64,000 nt of DNA, from assembly GCA_963824195.1 (NCBI GenBank), contig CAWGOJ010000039.1:360016-424015 (forward strand). The letters run 5' to 3'. Position 1 is the first letter of the stretch. Each line of letters opens with the position of its first letter. Made by a program: the position numbers and the translations under genes. The notes beneath the pieces were generated by a model, which did not search any database, had not been told where the DNA came from, and saw only the letters and a program-made list of their open reading frames with translations. Of this stretch, positions 17,255 through 26,244 are shown one piece after another. The stretch is from Bog-473 sp963824195. Its GTDB lineage: Bacteria > Actinomycetota > Acidimicrobiia > Acidimicrobiales > RAAP-2.

Positions 17255-17268
17255 GGGACTTATGTCAC
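17255..17268 (+). promoter_or_regulatory. DosR-box-like site 4 (best match)
   Basis: GGGACTTATGTCAC matches 12 of 14 core positions of the DosR consensus GGGACTWWAGTCCC. It is about 70-80 bases upstream of the ketoacid oxidoreductase operon start and about 80 from the divergent small gene. Confidence 0.55.
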
Positions 17269-17287
17269 CAGCACGAGGTGGGCAGCG

Positions 17288-17301
17288 GTGACCTTTGGCT
17301 C
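17288..17301 (+). promoter_or_regulatory. DosR-box-like site 5
   Basis: GTGACCTTTGGCTC resembles sites 1 and 3 (GGGACC-N3-GGC). It is 20 bases downstream of site 4 in the same promoter gap and 36-49 bases upstream of the porG start. Confidence 0.4.
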
Positions 17302-17336
17302 TATTCGCCCCAGAGGGTGCGAGGCACGCTGGAGCG

Positions 17337-17945
17337 GTGTTCGAAGTGCGCTTCCACGGGCGAGGCGGACAGGGCGCCGTCACCGCCGCCGACCTCCTCG
17401 CGCTCGCCGCGTTCGAGGAAGGGCGGCACGCGCAATCGTTCCCGAGCTTCGGGTCCGAGCGCATGGGGGCACCGGTGGTCGCCTACTGCCGGCTCGGGGA
17501 GCGGGAGATCCGGACCCGCGAGCCCGTGGTGGCACCGGACTGCCTGATCGTCATCGACCCCACCCTGATCCACCAGGTCGACCTCTTCGCCGGACTGGGT
17601 CCGGACGGCTACGTGCTCGTCAACTCCTCGCAGACCCTCGACGAGCTCGGGTTGGGATCCCTGGCGGCCCGGTTCCGACCCGAGCGCCTGCTCACGGTGC
17701 CCGCCACCGAGACGGCACTGCGCCAGATCGGCCGGCCGCTCCCCAACGCCGCACTGCTGGGAAGCTTCGCCGCCCTGACGGCGCAGGTCACCATCGGCGC
17801 GGTCAGCTCGGCCATCCGGGAGCGGTTCAGCCGCATCCCGTCGGTCGCCGAGCGCAACGTCGCCGCGGCGGCCGAGCTGTTCCAGCAGGCGCGCCAGCTC
17901 ATGACGGCAAATGGAAGGGCGGTACTCAGTGCTCCGGCAAATTGA
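17337..17945 (+). CDS. porG: 2-oxoacid:ferredoxin oxidoreductase gamma subunit
   Basis: A 202-residue subunit of the pyruvate/2-oxoacid:ferredoxin oxidoreductase, recognised from FHGRGGQGAVTAADLLA at the N-terminus and SFPSFGSERMGAPV. The complex oxidatively decarboxylates a 2-oxoacid to acyl-CoA and reduces ferredoxin. GTG 17337 gives the family N-terminus with GGAG just upstream; TTG 17295 would add 14 residues. It overlaps the alpha-subunit gene by 35 bases. Confidence 0.92.
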   Translation: MFEVRFHGRGGQGAVTAADLLALAAFEEGRHAQSFPSFGSERMGAPVVAYCRLGEREIRTREPVVAPDCLIVIDPTLIHQVDLFAGLGPDGYVLVNSSQTLDELGLGSLAARFRPERLLTVPATETALRQIGRPLPNAALLGSFAALTAQVTIGAVSSAIRERFSRIPSVAERNVAAAAELFQQARQLMTANGRAVLSAPAN

Positions 17946-19182
17946 GGGCTCGCGGGCTGTTGCGGAGACCGTGGCGCTGTGCCGGCCCGAAGTCGTGTGC
18001 GCCTACCCGATCTCACCGCAGACCCACATCATCGAGGCGCTCAGCGAGATGGTGAAGACGGGCGAGCTGTCACCCTGCGAGTTCATCAACGTGGAGTCCG
18101 AGTTCGCCGCGATGTCGGTCGCCATCGGGGCCTCCGCCGCCGGGGCCCGAGCCTTCACCGCCACGGCCAGCCAGGGTCTCCTGTTCATGATGGAGGCCGT
18201 CTACAACGCCAGTGGGCTCGGGTTCCCCATCGTCATGACGCTGGCCAACCGCGCCGTCGGCGCTCCCATCAACATCTGGAACGACCACAGCGACGCCATG
18301 GCGGCACGCGACGCCGGCTGGGTCCAGCTGTTCGCCGAGACGGTCCAGGAGGCCGCCGACCTGCACATCCAGGCCTTCCGCCTGGCCGAGGAGGTGTCCG
18401 TCCCGGTCATGGTCTGCATGGACGGGTTCATCCTCACCCACGCCACTGAGCGGGTGGACCTCCCAGCCCAGGAGCAGGTGGACGCCTTCCTGCCGCCCTA
18501 CGAGCCACGCCAGGTCCTCGACCCCGCGGAGCCGTATTCCATCGGCGCCATGGTCGGCCCCGAGGCGTTCGAGGAGGTGCGCTACCTGGCGCACGCCCGA
18601 CAGCTGACCGCGCTGGGCCGCATCGGGGAGCTGGGCGCGGAGTTCGCCGAGGCCTTCGGGCGCGACTCGGGCGGCCTGGTCCACCCGTACCGCAGTGCCG
18701 ACGCCGACGTGGTCGTCGTGGCCATGGGGTCGGTGCTCGGGACGATCAAGGACGTCGTCGATGCACAACGCGCCGCCGGCCACAGGATCGGCGCGCTCGG
18801 CATCACCTCCTTCCGACCCTTTCCGATCGACGCCGTCCGGAAGGCGCTCGAGAACGCGCGGCAGGTCGTCGTCGTCGAGAAAGCCATCAGCGTGGGCTTC
18901 GGCGGGGTGCTCTCGACCGACGTGGCGATGACCCTCAGCGGGTTGCCCGCGTCGGTCGCCACCGTGGTGGCGGGCCTGGGCGGCCGTTCGATCACCAAGA
19001 GCTCACTGGGCGGCGTCTTCGAGGCCGCAGTACAGGGCGAGCTTGGGCGTCTGACGTTCCTCGACCTCAACATGGGCCTGGTCGAACGCGAGCTCGAGCG
19101 CATGGCCAAGCATCGCCGCTCTGGGCCGACCGCCGAGAACATGCTGCGCGACCTCGGCGTCGTCGCCTCGGGGATCGGCTGA
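17911..19182 (+). CDS. porA: 2-oxoacid (pyruvate-type):ferredoxin oxidoreductase alpha subunit
   Basis: The 423-residue alpha subunit has the start region RQIEGSRAVAE, the core YPISPQTHIIEALSE, and the GSVLGTIKDVVD and GITSFRPFP segments typical of PorA. It binds substrate and shares the TPP site with the beta subunit. GTG 17929 is an alternative start. The gene lies between gamma and beta in one operon. Confidence 0.94.
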   Translation: MEGRYSVLRQIEGSRAVAETVALCRPEVVCAYPISPQTHIIEALSEMVKTGELSPCEFINVESEFAAMSVAIGASAAGARAFTATASQGLLFMMEAVYNASGLGFPIVMTLANRAVGAPINIWNDHSDAMAARDAGWVQLFAETVQEAADLHIQAFRLAEEVSVPVMVCMDGFILTHATERVDLPAQEQVDAFLPPYEPRQVLDPAEPYSIGAMVGPEAFEEVRYLAHARQLTALGRIGELGAEFAEAFGRDSGGLVHPYRSADADVVVVAMGSVLGTIKDVVDAQRAAGHRIGALGITSFRPFPIDAVRKALENARQVVVVEKAISVGFGGVLSTDVAMTLSGLPASVATVVAGLGGRSITKSSLGGVFEAAVQGELGRLTFLDLNMGLVERELERMAKHRRSGPTAENMLRDLGVVASGIG

Positions 19183-19185
19183 GCC

Positions 19186-20196
19186 GTGGCCGTCCGCTTC
19201 TATCAGGTAGGGAGCTTCGCCGTCGGCAACCGTTTGGTGAACCACTCCGACCGCACCGTGCAGTCCGACGCGGAGCGCCCGAACTCGCTGACGTCGGGGC
19301 ACCGCGCCTGCCAGGGCTGCGGCGAGGCACTCGGCGCCCGCTACGCCATCGACGCCGCCATGCGAGCCACCGGGGGCCACATGGTGGCCGTCAACGCCAC
19401 CGGCTGCCTCGAGGTGTTCTCGACGCCCTACCCCGAGACGTCGTGGCAGATCGCGTGGTTGCACTCCCTGTTCGGAAACGCCCCCGCGGTGGCCACCGGG
19501 GTCGCCGCCGCACTGCGCGTCAAGGGTCGCGGCGACACCAGGGTCATCGGGCAGGCCGGCGACGGTGGCACGGTGGACATTGGCTTCGGGTGCCTCTCGG
19601 GCATGTTCGAGCGCAACGACGACGTCCTGTTCATCTGCTACGACAACGAGGCCTACATGAACACCGGCGTCCAGCGGTCGGGGGCGACACCGCCGGCGGC
19701 CCGCACGGCGACGACCGAGGCGGTCGGCCCCAATCCGGGGAACCCCTTCGGTCAGGGCAAGAACCTCCCCGAGCTGGCGATGGCGCACGGCATCCCCTAC
19801 GTGGCGACCGCCACGGTGGCCGACCTGCACGACCTGGAGGACAAGGTCACGCGGGCCATGGAGATCCACGGTGCGCGCTACATCCACATCCTGGTGACGT
19901 GCCCGCTCGGGTGGGGGTCGGCCCCGAGTGACACGGTGAAGGTGGCGCGGCTGGCCACCCAGACGGGGCTGTTCCCCGTCTTCGAGGCCGAGCACGGCGA
20001 GGTGGTGCGCATGTCTGCGATCCGCCGGCCGGCACCGGTCGAGGAGTACCTCCGGCTGCAGGGCCGCTACGCCCACCTCTTCGACGCCGAGGGGAATCCG
20101 GCCCGGCCGGACGTGATCGCCGCCCTACAGGCGACAGCCGACCGCAACATCGCGCGCTACGGCCTGCTCGAGCGCGAGGAGCTATCGACCCCGTGA
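19186..20196 (+). CDS. porB: 2-oxoacid (pyruvate-type):ferredoxin oxidoreductase beta subunit (TPP-binding)
   Basis: The 336-residue beta subunit binds thiamine diphosphate. It has GHRACQGCGEALGAR for Fe-S ligands, the TPP pyrophosphate segment GQAGDGGTVDIG and YDNEAYMNTGVQRSG. The final Cys ligand lies in VTCPLGW. It follows the alpha stop by 3 bases with a GTG start, and its stop overlaps the next GTG by four bases. The NTG-type PFOR signature suggests pyruvate as substrate, although other 2-oxoacids are possible. Confidence 0.94.
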   Translation: MAVRFYQVGSFAVGNRLVNHSDRTVQSDAERPNSLTSGHRACQGCGEALGARYAIDAAMRATGGHMVAVNATGCLEVFSTPYPETSWQIAWLHSLFGNAPAVATGVAAALRVKGRGDTRVIGQAGDGGTVDIGFGCLSGMFERNDDVLFICYDNEAYMNTGVQRSGATPPAARTATTEAVGPNPGNPFGQGKNLPELAMAHGIPYVATATVADLHDLEDKVTRAMEIHGARYIHILVTCPLGWGSAPSDTVKVARLATQTGLFPVFEAEHGEVVRMSAIRRPAPVEEYLRLQGRYAHLFDAEGNPARPDVIAALQATADRNIARYGLLEREELSTP

Positions 20197-21821
20197 CGGT
20201 GAAGCCTTTCGCCATCACCCTCGAGGTCGGCTCCAGCCTGGCCAACAAGACGGGCTCCTGGCGGGTCGAGCGGCCCGTGTACGTCGACCGCCTCCCCCCG
20301 TGCAGCAACGCGTGCCCGGCCGGCGAGAACATCCAGCAGTGGCTCTACCTGGCCGAGGACGGGTCCTACGAGGCGGCCTGGCGCCAGATCATGCGCGACA
20401 ACCCGCTGCCCGCCGTCATGGGGCGCGCCTGCTTCCACCCGTGCCAGACGGCCTGCAACCGGGCCGAGGTGGACGAGACGGTGGGGATCAACGCGATGGA
20501 ACGCTTCCTGGGCGACCGTGCGCTGAGCGAGGGTTGGTCGCCCGATCCGGCAGGACCGGCCACAGGGAAGCGGGTCCTGGTCGTCGGCTCCGGGCCGGGG
20601 GGTCTCTCGGCCGCCTACCACCTGCGGCTCCTCGGGCACGAGGTCGTCGTCTACGAGTCGTCACCGCTGCCCGGGGGCATGATGCGCTACGGCATCCCCT
20701 CCTACCGATTGCCCCGCGACATCGTGGAGGGCGAGACCGCACGGATTCAGTCCATGGGCGTCGAGATCGTGTGCGAGCGCACGGTCGACGACCTCGAGGC
20801 GACCATGAGGGACGAGGGCTTCGATGCCGCGTTCCTCGCCGTGGGGGCGCAACGGGGCAAGCACGCCGACATCCCCGCCGGTGACTCGGCGCGCATCCTC
20901 GACGCCGTCACGCTGCTGCATGACACCGAGGACCGCGAGCCGCCGGCTCTCGGCCGCCGCGTCGTGATCTACGGCGGTGGCGACACCGCCATGGACGCCG
21001 CCCGCACGGCGCGCCGGCTCGGCGCCGAGGACGCCGTCGTGGTCTACCGTCGCACCCGGGAGCGCATGCCGGCCAACCTCGAGGAGGTGCAGGACGCCCT
21101 CGACGAGGGCGTTCGGCTCAAGTGGCTCTCGACCATCGTCGGCACGGACGGCGACGTCCTCACCATCGAGCGGATGGAGCTCGATGACAGTGGCTTCCCG
21201 CAGCCCACGGGGGAAATCGAGGAGCTGCAGGCGGACTCGGTGGTCCTGGCGCTCGGGCAGGAGGCGGACCTCTCGCTCCTGGGCGGGCTTCCCGAGATCA
21301 CGGTGGCCGACGGGGTCGTCCCCGTCGGGGCCGACATGATGACGGGCCGGCCGGGCATCTTCGCGGGCGGCGACATCGTGGCGGGCGCCCGCACACTGAC
21401 CGACGCCATCGGGCATGGCAAGCGCGCCGCACGGGCCATGGACGCCTGGATGGCGGGCCGCAGCCTCGAGCGCCCGGCCCGCCACGAGCTGGCCACCCTT
21501 GAGCACCTCAACACCTGGTACTACGCCGACGCGCCCCATGCGGTCCGTCCCCGCCTCGACGCGGCGCGCCGCACGTCCACCTTCGACGAGGTCGTCGGCG
21601 GTCTCGACGAGTCCACCGCTCTCTTCGAGGCGCGCCGTTGCATGTCGTGCGGCAACTGCTTCCAGTGCGACAACTGCTTCGGCGTGTGCCCCGACAATGC
21701 CGTGATGAAGGTCGACGAGGCGCACGGCTACCGATTCAATTACGACTTCTGCAAGGGGTGCGGCCTGTGCGTGCAGGAGTGCCCGTGCGGCGCGATCGAG
21801 ATGGTGCCCGAGGAGACCTGA
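20193..21821 (+). CDS. GltD-like NAD(P)/FAD oxidoreductase with C-terminal ferredoxin domain
   Basis: A 542-residue protein with the glutamate-synthase small-subunit layout: an N-terminal Fe-S domain (CSNACPAGENI, CFHPCQTACNRAEVD), an FAD fold (VLVVGSGPGGLSAA near 127), an NAD(P) fold (VVIYGGGDTAMDAAR near 257) and a terminal dicluster ferredoxin (CMSCGNCFQC, CKGCGLCVQECPCG). It takes the place of the delta (ferredoxin) subunit of the oxidoreductase and could connect it to NAD(P)H. GTG start overlaps the beta stop by four bases (GTGA). Confidence 0.92.
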   Translation: MTVKPFAITLEVGSSLANKTGSWRVERPVYVDRLPPCSNACPAGENIQQWLYLAEDGSYEAAWRQIMRDNPLPAVMGRACFHPCQTACNRAEVDETVGINAMERFLGDRALSEGWSPDPAGPATGKRVLVVGSGPGGLSAAYHLRLLGHEVVVYESSPLPGGMMRYGIPSYRLPRDIVEGETARIQSMGVEIVCERTVDDLEATMRDEGFDAAFLAVGAQRGKHADIPAGDSARILDAVTLLHDTEDREPPALGRRVVIYGGGDTAMDAARTARRLGAEDAVVVYRRTRERMPANLEEVQDALDEGVRLKWLSTIVGTDGDVLTIERMELDDSGFPQPTGEIEELQADSVVLALGQEADLSLLGGLPEITVADGVVPVGADMMTGRPGIFAGGDIVAGARTLTDAIGHGKRAARAMDAWMAGRSLERPARHELATLEHLNTWYYADAPHAVRPRLDAARRTSTFDEVVGGLDESTALFEARRCMSCGNCFQCDNCFGVCPDNAVMKVDEAHGYRFNYDFCKGCGLCVQECPCGAIEMVPEET

Positions 21822-21868
21822 GGGCCTGCCCCGGCGCGGTGGCGGCGCCCTCCTGGGGGTCTTCGCAG

Positions 21869-21926
21869 ACTGTAACGATTTCTGTTTACAGTTCGCGGCG
21901 CCGTCGGCCATTCTCGTGACGGCGCC
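21869..21926. terminator. two adjacent inverted repeats between convergent genes, likely bidirectional terminator
   Basis: ACTGTAA-N10-TTACAGT at 21869-21892 is followed by GGCGCCGTC-N12-GACGGCGCC at 21897-21926, both perfect. They lie 47-105 bases past the plus-strand operon end and 48-105 bases past the minus-strand ppsA end. The second, GC-rich one is the better terminator stem; the first, AT-rich one could also be a protein-binding site. No T-run is present. Confidence 0.5.
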
Positions 21927-21973
21927 AGCGCTCGCGGCGGAGGAGACCGGCAACGCGAACGACTGAGCCGCGC

Positions 21974-24292
21974 TCAGCGACGGTGGCCGAAGGGATGGCG
22001 GGGCACCACGCCGCCCGACATCACGGGCCGGTCAGGAACGGCGGCCTCCAGCAGCATCCGCCACTCGGCGGCCGCCACCGTCTTGCGCACCGCGGCCACA
22101 GCATCGGGGTTCACCGAGATCGACGTGATGCCGAGGCGGACGAGGTGCTCGGCGAAGGCGGGCCGGTTGGACGGCGCCTGTCCGCACAACGAGGAGGTGA
22201 TGCCCGAGGACTGGCACCCGTCGATGATGCGCCCGATCGCGTCGAGCACGGCGGGGTCGGCCTCGTCGAAGACGTCGGCGCAGATCTGCGAGTCGCGGTC
22301 CACCCCGAGCATCAGCTGGGTCAGGTCGTTGCTGCCGATCGACACTCCCTGGATCCCCATGGTGGCGTAGGTCGGGATCCAGTAGGCAACCGACGGCACC
22401 TCGGCCATCACCCATACCGGGAGGGAGCCGGCCACCGGGCTGGCGTCGACCACCTCGAGGCAGGCTTCGAGCTCCCAGGCCGTGCGCACGAACGGGATCA
22501 TCAGCACGATGTTCTCCGTCTCCTGCAGCACGCGGGCCAGTACGTCGAGCTCGAGCCGGAACAGGTCGGGTTCCCGGACATAGCGGTAGCAGCCCCGGTA
22601 TCCGATCATCGGATTCTCCTCGTGCGGCTCGAATTGGTCACCGCCTTCGAGGTTGGAGAACTCGTTGGAGCGGAAGTCGATGCTGCGATAGACGACGGGC
22701 CGCGGCTCGAAGGCCCTCGTGATGCGCAGCACCGACTTGGCCATGTCGTCGACGAACGTCTTCTCGTCGCCGCGCTCGAGGAGCTTGCGCGGGTGGACCC
22801 CCTTCAGGGCGTCGGTCACCATGAACTCGGCGCGGAGCAGCCCCACGCCGTCGACCGGCAACGCCGCCACCTCCTCGGCGTGCTCCGCGAAGGCCAGGTT
22901 GGCGTAGATCCTCGTGGCGAGTGCGCCCGGCCCGCTGAGACCCGTCTGCTGGGGAGCTGCGGCCGGAGCCGAGATCGTGACCGACGGAGCCACAGCACCC
23001 TCGGTCACCGTTCCCTGGGCGCCGTCGACGGTGACGAGCTCGCCGTCACGCAGCACCGTCGTGGCGTTGCGGGCACCCACGACGGCGGGGACGCCGAGCT
23101 CGCGCGACACGATGGCGGCGTGGCAGGTCATGCCGCCGCCGTCGGTCACGATCGCCGCGGCACGCCGCATGGTGGGGACCCAGTCCGGACTCGTCATGGG
23201 CGCCACCAGGACCTCTCCGGCCTGCAGGCGATCGCCCTGGTCGGGGGTCTGCAGCACGCGCACGACCCCGGAAGCCCGGCCCGCGGAAGCCGCCAGGCCC
23301 TGCACGAGCAACGTGCCCAGCTCGGCCGACACAGACGCGGCGACGCCGCCCACCGCGGTGACGGGCCTGGACTGCACCAGATACGTGTGGCCGCTGACCA
23401 TGGCCCATTCCATGTCCTGCGGCGAGCCGTAGTGGGCCTCGGCGGCGAGGCCGATGCGCGCCACCTCGATGACCTCCTGGTCGGAGAGCACCCGGCGGCC
23501 GCCCTCGACGGCGTCGAGCTCGATCCGCTGGTCCTCGCCGTCGGGCCCGCGGACGATCTCGAAGAACTGGGTACCCACCCGCGCGTGCAACAGACGCGGC
23601 CCGTCCTTCGACACCACGTAGGTGTCGGGCTCGACCAGGCCGCTCACGACCACCTCGCCCTGGCCGAAGGCGGCCTCGATCACGATGTGGTCCGTCTCGC
23701 CGGTCGAAGGGTCGATGGTGAACATCACGCCCGAGCGCGCCGAGGGAATCATCTCCTGCACCACCACGGCGATCGACGGCTCCGCGGTCAAGTCCTTGTC
23801 GCCCCGGTAGAAGATGGAGCGAGCGCCCCACAGCGAGGCCCAGCAGTCCACGACGCGGGCCAAGAGCTGCTCCGGGCCGGCGACGTTGGTGAATGTCTCG
23901 TTCATGCCGGCGAAGGAAGTCCCTTCGGCGTCCTCGCCGATGCCCGACGACCGCACGGCCACCCGGATGTCCGCGCCAAGGCGCCCGTAGGCCTTCACGA
24001 TGTCGGTGGCCAGATCCTTGGGGATCGGGACACCGTGCACGAGGTCGCGGGCCTCGCCAGCGAGGCGGTCGAGCTCGTCCTGCGATGCAGTGCGCGCCTC
24101 GGCCAGGATGGCCACGAGCCGCTCCCGGATTCCCGCCCGCCCGACGGCATCGAGATACGCCTCACCCGTGATGACGAACCCCGGGGGGACAGGCAGGCCC
24201 CCCGCGGTCAACTCACCGAGGTTGGCGCCCTTGCCACCCACCGAGCCCGTGTCCTTCAGCCCGATCTCCTCGAACCATCGAATTTCCTTCAC
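21974..24292 (-). CDS. ppsA: phosphoenolpyruvate synthase
   Basis: The 772-residue enzyme makes PEP from pyruvate and ATP (or works in reverse). An ATP-grasp domain occupies about residues 1-320 (GGKGANLGEL, AVRSSGIGEDA). The phosphohistidine domain has His391 in GGGMTCHAAIV, and the C-terminal PEP-binding barrel has GSNDLTQLMLGVDRDS and SLCGQAPS. The family ending and length are normal. It is divergent from the CoA-transferase gene with a DosR-like site between, and converges with the ketoacid oxidoreductase operon whose product it can interconvert. A PEP synthase also sits in the Mycobacterium smegmatis dormancy region as I recall it. Confidence 0.95.
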   Translation of the reverse strand: MKEIRWFEEIGLKDTGSVGGKGANLGELTAGGLPVPPGFVITGEAYLDAVGRAGIRERLVAILAEARTASQDELDRLAGEARDLVHGVPIPKDLATDIVKAYGRLGADIRVAVRSSGIGEDAEGTSFAGMNETFTNVAGPEQLLARVVDCWASLWGARSIFYRGDKDLTAEPSIAVVVQEMIPSARSGVMFTIDPSTGETDHIVIEAAFGQGEVVVSGLVEPDTYVVSKDGPRLLHARVGTQFFEIVRGPDGEDQRIELDAVEGGRRVLSDQEVIEVARIGLAAEAHYGSPQDMEWAMVSGHTYLVQSRPVTAVGGVAASVSAELGTLLVQGLAASAGRASGVVRVLQTPDQGDRLQAGEVLVAPMTSPDWVPTMRRAAAIVTDGGGMTCHAAIVSRELGVPAVVGARNATTVLRDGELVTVDGAQGTVTEGAVAPSVTISAPAAAPQQTGLSGPGALATRIYANLAFAEHAEEVAALPVDGVGLLRAEFMVTDALKGVHPRKLLERGDEKTFVDDMAKSVLRITRAFEPRPVVYRSIDFRSNEFSNLEGGDQFEPHEENPMIGYRGCYRYVREPDLFRLELDVLARVLQETENIVLMIPFVRTAWELEACLEVVDASPVAGSLPVWVMAEVPSVAYWIPTYATMGIQGVSIGSNDLTQLMLGVDRDSQICADVFDEADPAVLDAIGRIIDGCQSSGITSSLCGQAPSNRPAFAEHLVRLGITSISVNPDAVAAVRKTVAAAEWRMLLEAAVPDRPVMSGGVVPRHPFGHRR

Positions 24293-24367
24293 GACCCATA
24301 CCTCCGCAACTACGCCTGGCGCTGCGCCACCTACAGCGATCGTCCCTGATCAACGGCGATGCCGATA

Positions 24368-24381
24368 GGGTCCAATGTCCC
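24368..24381. promoter_or_regulatory. DosR-box-like site 6
   Basis: GGGTCCAATGTCCC matches 11 of 14 core positions of the DosR consensus. It is 36-49 bases upstream of the CoA-transferase start and 76-89 bases upstream of the divergent ppsA start. Confidence 0.5.
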
Positions 24382-24416
24382 TGTTTGCGGCCGTCGGCCT
24401 CTGTGACACTGAGTCC

Positions 24417-25655
24417 ATGCAGACGCTCACCTTCGAGGAGGTGGTCGCGCGGATCCGTGCTCTGGGCGGGCGGGAGCCGCGGATCGTGATCTCCGGCAAT
24501 TCGGCGACGCCGTTCACGTTGATCCGGGCCCTCACCGAGGCGCTCGAGACGTGCCGCGTGTTCCAGCTCAACGCCCAGTACGACTTCGCCAAGCATCGTT
24601 CTTTCATCTGTGAGACGCCGTTCGTCGGCCCGGGCATGCGCCACGACCCGATGCTCGACTACCTGCCGATGCGGCTCTCGCTCGTGCCTCGCCTCTTCGA
24701 CACGGTGCGCCAGCCGGACGCGGTCTTGATCCATACGTCACTGCCCCGGGACGGCAAGGTCTCCCTCGGGATCGAGGTCAACGTCCTGCCGGCCGCCATC
24801 GAGCAGACGCGGGCTCGTGGTGGTCTCGTCCTGGCGCAAGTGAATCCCCACATGCCCTACACGTTCGGTGCCGGCGAGATCCCCCTGGAGTCGATCGACG
24901 GCCTCGTGGAGGTCGACGAGCCGTTGACCTCCCCCGCCGGGCACGGATCCGAGGAGACGGCAAGCGCCATCGGCGAACGCGTGGCCGCCTTCGCGGCCGA
25001 CGGCACGACGCTGCAGCTCGGCATCGGGCTCATCCCCACCGTGGCGGCCCGGATGATGTCGGGCCGCCGGGGGCTGCGCGTGTGGTCGGAGATGATCAGC
25101 GACGGGGTCATGGACCTCGACCACGCCGGTGCGCTCGATCCGGAGGCACCTGTCTACACCTCCTTTCTGATCGGCTCACCCGAGCTCTACCGCTGGGCGG
25201 ACGGGAACGAGCAGCTCCGCATGCTGCGGACCGAGACCGTCAACGACCCGGCGCGCATCGCCGCCCACCCCTGCATGCTCTCGATCAACGCGGCCATGCA
25301 GGTCGACCTGTTCGCCCAGGCCAACGCCAGCTTCGTGGACGAGCAGATCCATTCGGGATTCGGCGGGCAGCCCGACTTCGTCTCCGGGGCCCTGCACTCT
25401 CCGGGCGGGCACGCGATCGTCGCGTTGCACGCCTGGCACGACAAGACGGACTCGTCGACGGTCGTCCCGGTCCTGACCAACCCCGTGACGTCCTTCCAAC
25501 ACTCGGCCGTGATCAGCGAGCACGGCTGCGCCGAGCTCTTCGGGCGGTCGCAGCACGCGCAGGCCCAGCTGCTCATCGAGCAGGTGGCTGACCCCCGTGC
25601 CCGCGCCGGCCTCGCAGCGGCATGCGGAAGGCTCGGGCTGCGAGAGCTCGACTAA
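24417..25655 (+). CDS. acetyl-CoA hydrolase/transferase family protein
   Basis: The 412-residue protein belongs to the class I CoA transferases similar to 4-hydroxybutyrate or acetate CoA-transferase and acetyl-CoA hydrolase. The catalytic Glu225 sits in the family motif WSEMISDGVMDL, preceded by LGIGLIPTVAARM. GFGGQPDFVSGA in the C-terminal half is the usual CoA-binding region. It could move CoA between acetate or another acid and acyl-CoA made by the neighbouring oxidoreductase. ATG 24417 gives the family N-terminus. The stop overlaps the convergent gene by four bases. Confidence 0.9.
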   Translation: MQTLTFEEVVARIRALGGREPRIVISGNSATPFTLIRALTEALETCRVFQLNAQYDFAKHRSFICETPFVGPGMRHDPMLDYLPMRLSLVPRLFDTVRQPDAVLIHTSLPRDGKVSLGIEVNVLPAAIEQTRARGGLVLAQVNPHMPYTFGAGEIPLESIDGLVEVDEPLTSPAGHGSEETASAIGERVAAFAADGTTLQLGIGLIPTVAARMMSGRRGLRVWSEMISDGVMDLDHAGALDPEAPVYTSFLIGSPELYRWADGNEQLRMLRTETVNDPARIAAHPCMLSINAAMQVDLFAQANASFVDEQIHSGFGGQPDFVSGALHSPGGHAIVALHAWHDKTDSSTVVPVLTNPVTSFQHSAVISEHGCAELFGRSQHAQAQLLIEQVADPRARAGLAAACGRLGLRELD

Positions 25656-26014
25656 CCCGGTGCCGGCTCGGCGTCCTCGTCGTCCTCGTCGTCCTCGTCG
25701 GCGACGAGTGGGGCGTTCAAGTCCCACCCCTGATCGACCTCGGGGTGGAGCGGCGGGCGGGGGGTGTCGATCCCGTCCGGGTCGTCGATGCCGCCCTCGA
25801 GGGTGACCAGGAGCTCGGGGTCGTCGAGCTGGGCCCCCAGTTCCTCGAGCTCCAGCTCGTCGGCGACCAGGGCCGGGTCGATGGAGGGATCCTGCTCGAT
25901 CGCCTCGCGGAACGAGGGGCTGATGCGCTCGCCCTCGTCCTCGGCGACGTCACCCTGGCGGAAGGCCTCCGTGCCCAGGGCCTCGTCGGGTGACCACTCG
26001 TCGTTGCTGCTCAT
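25652..26014 (-). CDS. very acidic small protein, 120 aa
   Basis: This protein begins MSSNDEWSPDEALGTEAF after a clear AGAGGAGG ribosome site and is about one-third Asp plus Glu, ending in an Asp/Glu repeat. It has no membrane segment. I do not recognise a family. Two DosR-like sites lie in its shared promoter gap with the 26245 gene. Confidence 0.75.
   Translation of the reverse strand: MSSNDEWSPDEALGTEAFRQGDVAEDEGERISPSFREAIEQDPSIDPALVADELELEELGAQLDDPELLVTLEGGIDDPDGIDTPRPPLHPEVDQGWDLNAPLVADEDDEDDEDAEPAPG
25673..25699. repeat. three perfect copies of a 9-bp repeat
   Basis: GTCCTCGTC is repeated three times in tandem inside the acidic gene and encodes the Asp/Glu tract on the minus strand. 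Such in-frame repeats can change copy number without breaking the protein. Confidence 0.8.
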
Positions 26015-26089
26015 GTGCAGGCCTCCTCTGGCGCCGACGCCTGTCCGACATCCGCCCCAAGTCTCCACTCCCCGTGGAGGCGGGTGATA

Positions 26090-26103
26090 GGGCCAAAGGT
26101 CCG
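26090..26103 (-). promoter_or_regulatory. DosR-box-like site 7
   Basis: Minus-strand reading CGGACCTTTGGCCC resembles sites 1 and 3. It lies 76-89 bases upstream of the acidic-protein start. Confidence 0.45.
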
Positions 26104-26134
26104 GGCCGTTTGCCTGCGGTCCTCAGGCCGATTG

Positions 26135-26148
26135 GGGTCCTTCGGCAC
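26135..26148 (+). promoter_or_regulatory. DosR-box-like site 8
   Basis: GGGTCCTTCGGCAC fits the local pattern GGGNCC-N3-GGCNC. It lies about 97-110 bases upstream of the 26245 start, 45 bases from site 7. Confidence 0.4.
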
Positions 26149-26244
26149 TTCCCGGCGTAGCCACGCTTCCCGCACACTCTCCGCAGTGCCAGGATGGCCC
26201 CGCGTCGGGCCATCGGAGCACGACAACCGACGGGAGGAGCGAAC

